The notes below the pieces were generated by a model. It was not told the origin of the DNA and ran no database searches. It was given only the letters and a program-made list of their open reading frames with translations. This document shows, piece by piece, positions 1 to 6,199 of a stretch of DNA of 10,372 nt. The stretch comes from Limnobacter sp. Its GTDB lineage: Bacteria > Pseudomonadota > Gammaproteobacteria > Burkholderiales > Burkholderiaceae_B. How positions within the stretch are numbered: position 1 is the stretch's first letter; the number at the start of each line of letters is the position of its first letter. Where the stretch lies: assembly GCA_012032215.1 (NCBI GenBank), contig JAAURO010000033.1:1-10372 (forward strand), written 5' to 3'. The translations under genes were made by a program, and so were the position numbers.

Positions 1-1
1 A

Positions 2-316
2 GATAAAGTCGAGCCAGCGATCTTTTTTATCGGCTTGCAACCGCATACACATTTAGAAGAATATGCGTTCAAAAATAATGTGATTAAGCCTGGATACAAT
101 CCGATGAGTCACATGCCGTGGGTGGCTAAAAAGTTACTCTGGAATCCCGAACCATTAGGCTCGTTTTTTGGAGAAGTTTGTCTGCAAGCTTTCCAAGATA
201 ACCCTAATGATTTTGGTCGGGAAGTGATGAATATTCTCGAAGCGAGATTGGGTAAATCGGAGCTAGATGAAGCTTTGACTGCACCTGTAGAGGTGAAAGA
301 GTTGGCTAAGGTTTAG
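2..316 (+). CDS. C-terminal part of an unidentified protein (cyanobacterial side)
   Basis: An open frame enters from the left edge and ends at the TAG at 314-316, so only about the last 104 residues are present. The first in-window start-like codon, TTG at 35, is not convincing as a real start, because the reading stays open and protein-like before it (DKVEPAIFFIGL...). The visible part has a segment rich in aromatic residues and histidines (QPHTHLEEYAF, then GYNPMSHMPW), followed by a conserved-looking stretch GSFFGEVCLQAF and a charged helical tail ending in AKV. I do not recognise the family and assign no function. Codon use and the base composition of the flanks match the rest of the cyanobacterial-like segment. 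A strong hairpin follows the stop by 12 bp, as expected at the end of a gene. Confidence 0.6.
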   Translation, partial: DKVEPAIFFIGLQPHTHLEEYAFKNNVIKPGYNPMSHMPWVAKKLLWNPEPLGSFFGEVCLQAFQDNPNDFGREVMNILEARLGKSELDEALTAPVEVKELAKV

Positions 317-328
317 GATACAACATTT

Positions 329-360
329 TATAAGTGTCCCGTTGGCAAGGGGCACTTATA
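329..360 (+). terminator. Strong hairpin after the first gene
   Basis: TATAAGTGTCCC at 329-340 pairs with GGGGCACTTATA at 349-360 across an 8-base loop. All 12 positions pair, one of them G:T. It starts 12 bp after the stop codon of the first gene. It lacks a clear T run on the plus side, so it may be a weak or bidirectional terminator, or an mRNA 3'-end stabilising structure. Confidence 0.5.
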
Positions 361-537
361 GGGAGAGACAAGATTGTAAGATTAATGTCAGTCTCTACAC
401 TAGTATTTTATTACTATTTGTGCGAGAATTGCCATCGCTGATAACAGTACTCTAATTGCCGTATAAACCGCTCGCAGATTGGCTTACAGCTTGTGTCAAT
501 CGAGCGATAATAGGAGTATAGAGTAAAGAGCAAGTGA

Positions 538-895
538 ATGAGAATTCAATCATCAACGCTGGTACACCTGGGATTTGGGAAGTATGTAAGATCCGATCGA
601 GTTACAGCGATAGTCCCGATCGACGAAGATCGCGGCCCTGGGCGGCGGACATTAGTACAATTAGAGGGACAAGTCGATCCGATCGTTGCCTCGCGAGCTG
701 AGGATTCGATCGTCCGCGATTTAGTCCAAGAGCCACGCGAAGTCACACAAGCGCGTCAGCAGCAAGAGATTTTGCGCGACTTGGTTAAACGACCTCCAAC
801 GGGTAAATAAATCGGTACGGCGGTTCTCGCGGGATGAAGGCGGACTCGATCTCGATCGATTAGAGCAGCGCATTCGGGAAGTTATCGAAGAATAA
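538..895 (+). CDS. DUF370/RemA-like regulatory protein, read through a frameshift
   Basis: ATG at 538 opens a reading whose N-terminal part (LVHLGFGKYVRSDRVTAIVP, residues 8-27) resembles the DUF370 family. In Bacillus that family includes the biofilm-matrix DNA-binding regulator RemA, with its pattern of IGFGN, then VSANRVVAIV. The frame as written stops at 808-810. The +1 frame continues without a stop to TAA 893-895 and encodes a well-formed acidic/basic helix (GGLDLDRLEQRIREVIEE). Removing one G from the GGG at 801-803 joins the two into about 118 residues, longer than the ~75-90 residue RemA proteins because of a C-terminal helical extension. No strong ribosome binding site is seen; AGGAG at 512-516 is too far away. 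A terminator follows at 927-959. The family call is by motif resemblance only, and the role in this organism is unknown. Confidence 0.5.
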
Positions 896-926
896 ATAAT
901 CTCAGCGATTAGAAATCGTTGACATT

Positions 927-959
927 TCGGCTCTAGCATGAATGCTAGAGCTGATTTTT
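927..959 (+). terminator. Rho-independent terminator
   Basis: GCTCTAGCAT at 930-939 and ATGCTAGAGC at 942-951 are perfect inverted repeats. The stem can be extended to 927-954 with one G:T pair. Five T residues at 955-959 follow directly. It lies 31 bp after the repaired stop of the DUF370-like gene, which supports 895 as the true gene end. Confidence 0.75.
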
Positions 960-1203
960 GGCGATCTATTAGCAATTTCAGCCGTAAGCGCCAACCGCAC
1001 AAAGAGGCAACGATCGCAATGTTAATTACCGCAGAATATTACCATAGATCCACGGATTTTCCCGAGCGGAAGATCCGTAAATTACGTGTCTCGATCGCTA
1101 AGAGCCAGGGAATACTACACTCATCCACTAAATTTAAAATTCACACGCCGCGCTCGATTGCTGGAATTGGTGAATTTTGGGTTTTGAATTTTTCGGTATT
1201 GAG
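960..1203. other. Cyanobacterial-like intergenic stretch
   Basis: About 240 bp between the terminator and the peptidase start, with no convincing gene. Open frames run through it, but their translations look like random basic sequence and cross the terminator. It holds two CGATCG copies (1011-1016 and 1092-1097) and a short inverted repeat, ACGGAT 1052-1057 with ATCCGT 1073-1078. It should carry the promoter of the following gene, but I cannot point to convincing -35 and -10 boxes. Confidence 0.4.
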
Positions 1204-1318
1204 ATGGAGTTAGAGCAACAGGCTAAGTTCGATCTGTTAGTGCGACGATTGGAACGTTCGGTGCGGCAAAAGTCGTCTGGCAATTATCAACTGCGAGTAG
1301 CGGCAATTGCCGGCATTG
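1204..1318 (+). CDS. N-terminal fragment of a probable M48-family membrane metallopeptidase
   Basis: ATG at 1204 begins MELEQQAKFDLLVRRLERSV..., then NYQLRVAAIAGIG. This resembles the start of cyanobacterial M48 (Ste24-like) peptidases, in which a short soluble lead with 'LVRRLE' and 'YRLRV' patterns runs into the first membrane helix. The zinc-binding HExxH motif would lie far downstream and is not present. After about 38 residues the sequence changes to the minus-strand membrane-protein gene of the other organism. The remaining residues of this open frame (to 1500) are therefore antisense nonsense. TTG at 1177 is an alternative in-frame start, but ATG at 1204 gives the more family-like N-terminus. 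The call rests on a short fragment. Confidence 0.4.
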
Positions 1319-1335
1319 GCTTTTTTTTCTTCCCT
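1312..1335. other. Probable chimeric junction between two genomes
   Basis: Upstream the plus-strand reading is the start of a cyanobacterial-type membrane peptidase. Downstream the minus-strand reading is the end of a proteobacterial multi-spanning protein (HQRAFDIFRE...). The switch lies around an 8-T run within 1319-1329. CGATCG frequency and GC content change at the same place, and no inverted repeat, target duplication or transposase marks the boundary. I infer an assembly join rather than an insertion. Confidence 0.7.
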
Positions 1336-2656
1336 GAAAATGTCAAAAGCACGCTGGTGCAACAAAAACACACTCACGGCGTGTCCGCACAAAATGCTGA
1401 ACAGCTGTATGAGCCAAACTACCTGAGCATCCAAAATAACAGGCGATCGAAACATGCCCCGCGTGCCAAACAGGTTCCAGCCCGCATCCAGGGGGTCTGA
1501 GAGCAGGTGGATAATCTGGATTCCCTGGCTAAGCAACAAGCAAAAATAGTGAGAAAACCCATAAGTCACCACCAAGGGCATCAGGCAGGGCGCAAACAGC
1601 TTGGTCAGTTCGGCAGTGCCTAAACTAGATTGAGCCAGTCTGCGTGCTGCCCGCACTGCCGCCACAAACAAAAATCCCAGCAAAAAAGGGCTGGCGATGA
1701 ACAGGCTTTGTTCAAATTGCTCGAACCACGCGTTGCTTTGTGGGCTGGTCGTGTGGGCCAGGGTGTCGGTGCTGCAAAACAGTGGGTACACGCTGGACCA
1801 CCACCATTCGGTGTTGCGCAGGCCATCAAAGGCAATCGTAGAGAACAGCCCTGCAATAAACACCACGGCTGGCATACTGGGGGCTGGCCATTCCAGGCCA
1901 GCGGCGTCTTGCCGATTAAACAGGCCTCTGATGCTTTGGTTAAGTCGGCCCAAAAAATTGAAGTACACACCTATAAAATCGGCTTCGGCAAAAAAACGGG
2001 TTTTGCCCAGCAAGGCACTGCCTGCCACACAGTAGGCTAGGTAGAGCAGCAGGGCAATCGACAAATTTTCGGGATGGCTGTTGCCAAACAGTTCGTAGTA
2101 GGCATACGCCAGGAACCACAGCAAAGCCACACCATTGAGTGTGCTGGAGCTTGGTTTGGGGGCCAGTGCGGCAAATTTTGTCTGGGCACGGGTGGGCAGC
2201 GGCACACTGTGCAGCAATTCCACCACGGTCGCGAAGGGGTTGAAATGCCGGTATAAGTTGCCAAACAGTGCGCTTGCATAAACACCAAGCTGCATCCAGA
2301 TAACCCAGAAAAACGTCATGTTAAAGTTGGCGGCTTGTTTCTGGGTGCCTTCCAGCCCACTGTAGATGGCAAGCCCCAGGCCCATCAGGCCCAGCGCTTT
2401 GATGGGTGTGGCTTCCCAGCTTGGGGGGGGGGCAGGAAAAATCGGGGTAAGGGCGTTGTCTGCGCAGTGGTGGCAGTAAAGTAAGCCCAAAGGTAAGGGT
2501 TACCGTGGCAATGCTGGCCCAAGTGGAAATCCAGCCCGGCAAGGGCAAGGTAAAGCTTTGTCCGAACGAATGGGCCAACGCCGCAAGAGGCAATGCCCAC
2601 AGGGCAAGTGCCATGGCAATACGGCCGAACAGAAGCTGGCTTGCGCGCACGGTCAT
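1322..2656 (-). CDS. Multi-spanning membrane protein of the 'fenitrothion hydrolase' annotation family, C-terminus lost at the junction
   Basis: Translation starts at ATG 2656-2654. The N-terminus is a signal-like helix (LFGRIAMALALWALPLAALAHS) followed by HSFGQSFTLPLPGW, which matches the HGFGQRYDLPLPLWL pattern I recall for proteins annotated 'fenitrothion hydrolase'. About ten hydrophobic helices follow. Late conserved-looking segments are YGFSHYFCLLLSQG, SDPLDAGWNLFGTRG and GHAVSVFLLHQRA, with histidines inside or next to membrane helices. A run of ten C on the coding strand (ten G near 2423-2432 on the plus strand) breaks the frame, and removing one C joins ...PDFSCPPP to SWEATPIKALGL. 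The C-terminus beyond DIFRE is lost at the chimeric junction. Its start overlaps the stop of the upstream cupredoxin-like gene, so the two are translationally coupled. The natural substrate is unknown; the pesticide-based family name says little about its role here. Confidence 0.6.
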
Positions 2657-3057
2657 TGTGCGGGATACACTTCCAGAACCCCCAATAAAACGGGGTTGTC
2701 GTGCAACTCCAGTTCAAAACTGCCTGATTGGTTGGGGGTAAAGGTAATGGTGTTCATTTGGTCCGCCACAACCGGAAAGCGCAAGTCTATGCCGTGCACG
2801 TGCAGCTCATCGTTGCTGTCGCTTTGAACCAGCAGTTTCACCACCATTCCTGCGGTGGTTTTAAGCCGGAGTGGTTCGGTTACCAAAGTGCCAGCCTCAA
2901 CCACGGCCAGCGGTAGCTCGGGGCTGCCAGATTCAATGGCAGATTCCACCACCTGTCGGCCTTCAGTTTGCCAGTCTTCCTTGCCTCTGAGATACAGAAA
3001 GGCGCCTGCCAATAAGAGGCTGGCGGCGCCCAGATACACCAGTGCCCGTTTGTTCAT
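2653..3057 (-). CDS. Small membrane-anchored cupredoxin-like protein
   Basis: ATG at 3057 gives 134 residues. An N-terminal membrane anchor (residues 5-23, LLLAGAFLYL) follows two basic residues, so the protein is probably held on the periplasmic face. The C-terminal half has a beta-rich cupredoxin-like pattern: a VVKLLVQSDSNDELHVHG strand/His segment (H86, H88), then ITFTPNQSGSFELELHDNP (H119), then LLGVLEVYP at the end. There is no cysteine, so a normal type-1 copper site (His-Cys-His-Met) cannot form. The histidines could bind a metal in another way, or the fold could be purely structural. An upstream in-frame start at 3240 adds about 60 residues of unlikely composition before the anchor, so I prefer 3057. 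The stop TGA 2655-2653 overlaps the next gene's ATG by the ATGA arrangement, which indicates one operon. Fold call is by pattern only. Confidence 0.6.
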   Translation of the reverse strand: MNKRALVYLGAASLLLAGAFLYLRGKEDWQTEGRQVVESAIESGSPELPLAVVEAGTLVTEPLRLKTTAGMVVKLLVQSDSNDELHVHGIDLRFPVVADQMNTITFTPNQSGSFELELHDNPVLLGVLEVYPAQ

Positions 3058-3448
3058 GAAGTCGCCATGTTTTTTGCCGAGAGTTTTTTTGCTGCCTGAT
3101 GACCTGAATATACACTCGAAGCCACCGCAAAGCACTCCGCACACAGGATTTGCGGGATTCATTTGTGTGCCCGGAACGCCTGGGCTTTGTGGTTTGTCGC
3201 CTGCAAGGCGATGGTGTCCAGCCATCGTGATCGAAGGCATGTTTTGGATGATAGCTACAAAGAGTGATACCTAATGGGTGTTACCCCCCCAAATGGATGT
3301 CGCGCCAAAGAACATCTTGGCTTCTTATAAGGGAAGGGATGGGCAGTCTGGCAGGCAGGCGAATTCAGGAATTTTTTACGCTTTATTCAAGCGATTAGAA
3401 AGCCTTGGCCAGCAATAACCTGAATGGGTTGACTTGGCGAGGCATGCA
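3058..3448. other. Divergent intergenic region between the cupredoxin-like and protease genes
   Basis: About 390 bp without a convincing gene. It separates two divergent transcripts and should hold both promoters. A TATATT-like box on the minus strand (3112-3107) is a possible -10 for the cupredoxin-like gene, but I see no good -35. On the plus side no convincing promoter is visible. Two overlapping short hairpins lie at 3197-3211 and 3209-3227. TTACCCCCCC at 3283-3292 is a homopolymer that could carry sequencing error. Confidence 0.4.
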
Positions 3449-5403
3449 ATGATCACAAAAGTACTATCAGGCAGTGCAAGATTGTTCATACTGAGATTTT
3501 TTCTTGTGCTGGGTGTGTTCTGTTTGTACTTTGCCACAGGCGGGCAGGTGTACGCTCAGCAGTCGGGATCGTCTGATCGGTTTATCATCAAACTGAAAGA
3601 TGCGGTGGTTTTGGGCAGCACGCCCACTGTGCGGCGCCTGGAAAAAGAGGGTGATTTTCTGTATGAAGTGCTGGGCCGCAACGGCGTGGATGCCAAGTGG
3701 CTTCGGGCTGGCTCTTTGGGCTCCCATGTCATGCAGTTTGATACCGATGTTCGCCCCACCGATTATCAGGCTTTGCTCAACCGCATGCAAAGCGACCCGG
3801 AGGTCGAGTTTGTGTTTGTTGATAAACCCATCGAAACCATGGTGAGTCCCAACGATGCGAGCTTTGCTTCGCAGTGGGCTTTGCGCTCTACCGTAAACGA
3901 GGCGGGTGCCAGGTTTGACCAGGCGTGGGACTTGTTTAAAGGCAGCGCTACTACCGTGGTGGCTGTGGTCGATACCGGTATTGTGTTTAACACCGCCGAT
4001 CTGGAGGGCCGTTTGCTGAGCGGCTACGATTTTATTTCCGATGTAGCTACTGCCAACGATGGCGATGCCCGTGATTCCGATCCTTCCGACCCCGGCGACT
4101 GGGTAACGGCTGGCGATGCAGCAACTGCCGATTTTACCGGGTGCTCCGTGTCCAATTCGTCCTGGCACGGCACTTTTATTGCTGCACAAATTGCGGCCAA
4201 TACCAACAACAGCTTTCGTGTGGCGGGTGCCGACTGGAATACCAAGGTTTTACCGGTGCGGGTTTCAGGCAAGTGCAGGGCATTTTCTTCTGATTTGTTC
4301 GATGGCATGCTGTGGGCTGCGGGGGTTTCTGTGCCGGGTGTTCCAGACAACATGACTGTGGCGCAGGTTATTAATGTCAGCCTGGGAGCGAACACCTCGT
4401 GCAGCGGCTTTGCGCAATCGGTCATGAACCAGATTGAATCCAGAGGGGTGGTTGTTGCGGTAGCCGCTGGCAACGGGGGTGGCGATGCCTATATGCCGGC
4501 AAACTGCAACAATGTGCTGTCTGTGGGCGCATTGGACAAAACGGCACCCGCGCTTTTTACAGCGCCATTGGCAGTACGGTCGATTTAATGGCGCCCGGTG
4601 GCTACTTCGATGGTCTGGTGGGAATCAGCAACAATGGCACCACCAGCCCAAGTTCTTCTGTGCTTGTTTCCTCTACTGGCACTTCTTTTGCGGCACCGCT
4701 GGTGGCGGCAACGGCAGCGTTAATCAAGGCAGAAAACCCTACGCTTACCCCTGCCCAGATTCGCGCTGCGATTACCGGCAGTGCGCGTGCCTTTATCGAC
4801 ACGGCCAATCCCGCCTGTGCCGCAGTGGGCGAGGGTAAGTCAGTGTGCGATTGCACCCTGGCTGCCTGCGGTGCCGGCATGCTGGATGCTGGCGCAGCTT
4901 TGCTGGCGGCGCGCTCTACCGACCCGATTGCCAATGCCTCGGCCTCGCCTTCGGGTGTCAACCTGGTGCTTGATGGCGCGTCCAGCACCGCCTCGGGCGT
5001 GCGAACCATTGCTTCTTACAGCTGGGAACAGGTGTCTGGTGCCACGGTACTGGCTTCGCCTTCCACGGCATCGGTGGTCAATGTGCCGCAATCTCCTGAA
5101 AACTCTGATTTGGTGTTCAAGCTGACCGTGGTCGATTCGGTGGGGGCCACACACACCAGCCAGGCAGCATTCCGGGTAGGTGGCAGCGTGGCGCCGGTGG
5201 GTTCCTCGATAAGCAGCAGTTCTGCGTCTTCGGGAGGTGGGGCCGAAACACCTGCGGGATCGGGCGGGGGTGGTGGCGGCTCTATGACCCTGCAAGGCCT
5301 TATGGGCTTGGCGCTGCTGCTGGTTTGGTACCGCATTTTGTGCAGGCGGTTGGTGCAGGTGCCTTTGCAAAACCAAAGCCACCAAGCAGGTACGCACCGG
5401 TAG
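3449..5403 (+). CDS. Secreted subtilisin-family (S8) protease with PKD-like domain and GlyGly-CTERM-like tail, read through a frameshift
   Basis: ATG 3449 is preceded by GCGAGG six bases upstream; TTG 3434 is the in-frame alternative. Residues 1-38 form a signal peptide ending VYA-QQ. A propeptide follows, ending near VEFVFVDKP. The catalytic domain has Asp175 in VVAVVDTGI, His240 in SWHGTF, oxyanion Asn342 in AAGNGGG and Ser413 in TGTSFAAP, numbered after repair. Several cysteines suggest disulfides. Next come a PKD/Ig-like domain (about 4930-5190) and a Ser/Gly linker, then six glycines, a hydrophobic helix (LQGLMGLALLLVW) and Arg residues (RILCRR). This is the architecture of GlyGly-CTERM proteins, exported by Sec and usually by type II secretion. 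The frame breaks at 4538-4541; one added A (AAAA to AAAAA) gives DKNGTRAFYSAIGSTVDLMAPGG and a total of about 651 residues. The tail after the arginines is about 19 residues, longer than usual. It lies next to a probable rhombosortase. Confidence 0.85.
5257..5403 (+). other. GlyGly-CTERM-like C-terminal sorting signal
   Basis: This part of the protease gene encodes a GSGGGGGG run, then a short polar turn (SMTLQ), a hydrophobic helix of about 14 residues and the basic cluster RILCRR. That tripartite layout (Gly-rich, membrane helix, Arg-rich) defines GlyGly-CTERM sorting tails, which are processed by the rhomboid-family protease rhombosortase. Cleavage is expected near the start of the helix. 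The nearby rhomboid gene strengthens the call. Confidence 0.7.
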
Positions 5404-5514
5404 GTGCAGGCAAGAAAAATATAATATGGTGTGGTTTTTCCGGTTCTGCTTTCTTGTCATGGCACTTGGGGCATGCCTCCGGGCTAGGCGTTGCCCGAAA
5501 CCCCGTCTGAAGCC
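5404..5514. other. Convergent intergenic gap between protease and rhombosortase genes
   Basis: About 110 bp between two stop codons facing each other. A GC-rich inverted repeat, CGGGC 5480-5484 with GCCCG 5493-5497, could form a short 5-bp stem. There is no T run on either side, so I do not call a terminator. A cysteine-rich reading on the minus strand here (CPKCH, TKCG) overlaps the protease 3' end and looks like a shadow frame. Confidence 0.4.
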
Positions 5515-6174
5515 TCACCCCACACGCCGAAACAACCCCACCCACACCAACCCTACCAGCACGCCGCCCCGGTGGGCCTGGGTGGCAACCATGCCGCCCA
5601 ATGCTGCGCTAAACCCGGGTGGGTTTAGCCACTCCAGTGCCAGTTTGCTGCCTAGCCCGGCAACCAGCACCCAAAGCGGCCAGTGGGTGCGGGCGTTTTG
5701 CGGGTGCCAGCACTGGCCTTTGTGGGTTGGCCGCAGTATTTCCAGGCCCAGCAGTGCGGTAAATTGCGCATGCAGCGCACCACTTAAGCCCATGTACCAC
5801 TGCAAGGGCTCAGTCCACAACAAATAAGCGGGTACCGCCAGCAGTGCAAACAGGCTTAACAAAAGCCAGTGCCGGGCGCTGTGGTGGGTGGCAAGTCCCC
5901 AGGTAAGCAGCGCCAGTGCGGTCAGATTCAACAACAGGTGGTAGCTGCTTAAGTGCGCAAACTGGCCAAGCGCCAGCTGCAGGTAATGCTGTGCAGCAGG
6001 CGGTAAGTGTGCTGCTGGGCTTGCCGGGGTGTAATCACTTGTGGGTAGTGCGCTGGCAAACTCTCCTGCCCAGCCAGCCAGCCACACCAGGGTGCATAGG
6101 ATTGCCAGCACGATTGAGACCGCGTAAACACCGAAAGAGGCGGGTGGCGCGGTATAATTGCCAGTTGTTTTCAA
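5515..6174 (-). CDS. Rhomboid-family intramembrane serine protease, probable rhombosortase
   Basis: 219 residues with several membrane helices. The rhomboid signature is complete. A helix-2 segment AHLSSYHLLLN (H74, H79, N83) matches the HxSxxHLxxN pattern. The catalytic serine motif GLSGALH carries Ser131. A late His201 in QAHRGG is the second member of the Ser/His dyad. The short length and lack of extra domains fit rhombosortase, the subfamily that processes GlyGly-CTERM tails; the adjacent convergent protease gene carries such a tail. The start is TTG at 6174. On the minus strand GAGGT (plus-strand 6187-6183) lies eight bases upstream and supports it. The start codon is 25 bp from that of the divergent pgk gene. 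A non-sorting rhomboid protease is the alternative. Confidence 0.8.
   Translation of the reverse strand: MKTTGNYTAPPASFGVYAVSIVLAILCTLVWLAGWAGEFASALPTSDYTPASPAAHLPPAAQHYLQLALGQFAHLSSYHLLLNLTALALLTWGLATHHSARHWLLLSLFALLAVPAYLLWTEPLQWYMGLSGALHAQFTALLGLEILRPTHKGQCWHPQNARTHWPLWVLVAGLGSKLALEWLNPPGFSAALGGMVATQAHRGGVLVGLVWVGLFRRVG
6153..6158 (+). promoter_or_regulatory. Possible -10 box for the pgk operon
   Basis: A perfect TATAAT lies 41 bp before the pgk start codon, inside the first codons of the divergent rhombosortase gene. There is no recognisable -35 at 16-18 bp spacing, and no TG extension. It is therefore a candidate only, supported mainly by position. Confidence 0.3.
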
Positions 6175-6199
6175 AATTCATTACCTCAGGCTTTTCACC

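Noticed and set aside
938..1213. 91-residue open frame in the cyanobacterial intergenic region
   Set aside because: It begins inside a rho-independent terminator, has no ribosome binding site and overlaps the better-supported peptidase start.
1319..1500. Continuation of the M48-like open frame past the junction
   Set aside because: These codons are antisense to the membrane-protein gene of the other organism, so the apparent 107-residue protein is an artefact.
1630..2040. Plus-strand open frames of 112-136 residues inside the membrane-protein gene
   Set aside because: They are antisense to a recognisable multi-helix protein and have random-looking composition.
3058..3240. Upstream extension of the cupredoxin-like gene to a start at 3240
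   Set aside because: The extra 61 residues are Pro/Gly/Cys-rich with no pattern and would bury the N-terminal membrane anchor; ATG 3057 gives a normal anchored protein.
3467..4189. 240-residue open frame on the minus strand
   Set aside because: It lies fully antisense to the S8 protease, whose catalytic motifs are clear; its translation is Gly/Ile/His-rich without family features.
5480..5497. Possible terminator between the convergent genes
   Set aside because: The stem is only five base pairs and no T run follows on either strand.
5300..5545. Minus-strand frame with CPKCH and TKCG, resembling a zinc ribbon
   Set aside because: It overlaps the antisense of the GlyGly-CTERM tail and the end of the rhombosortase gene; the cysteine spacing is likely chance.
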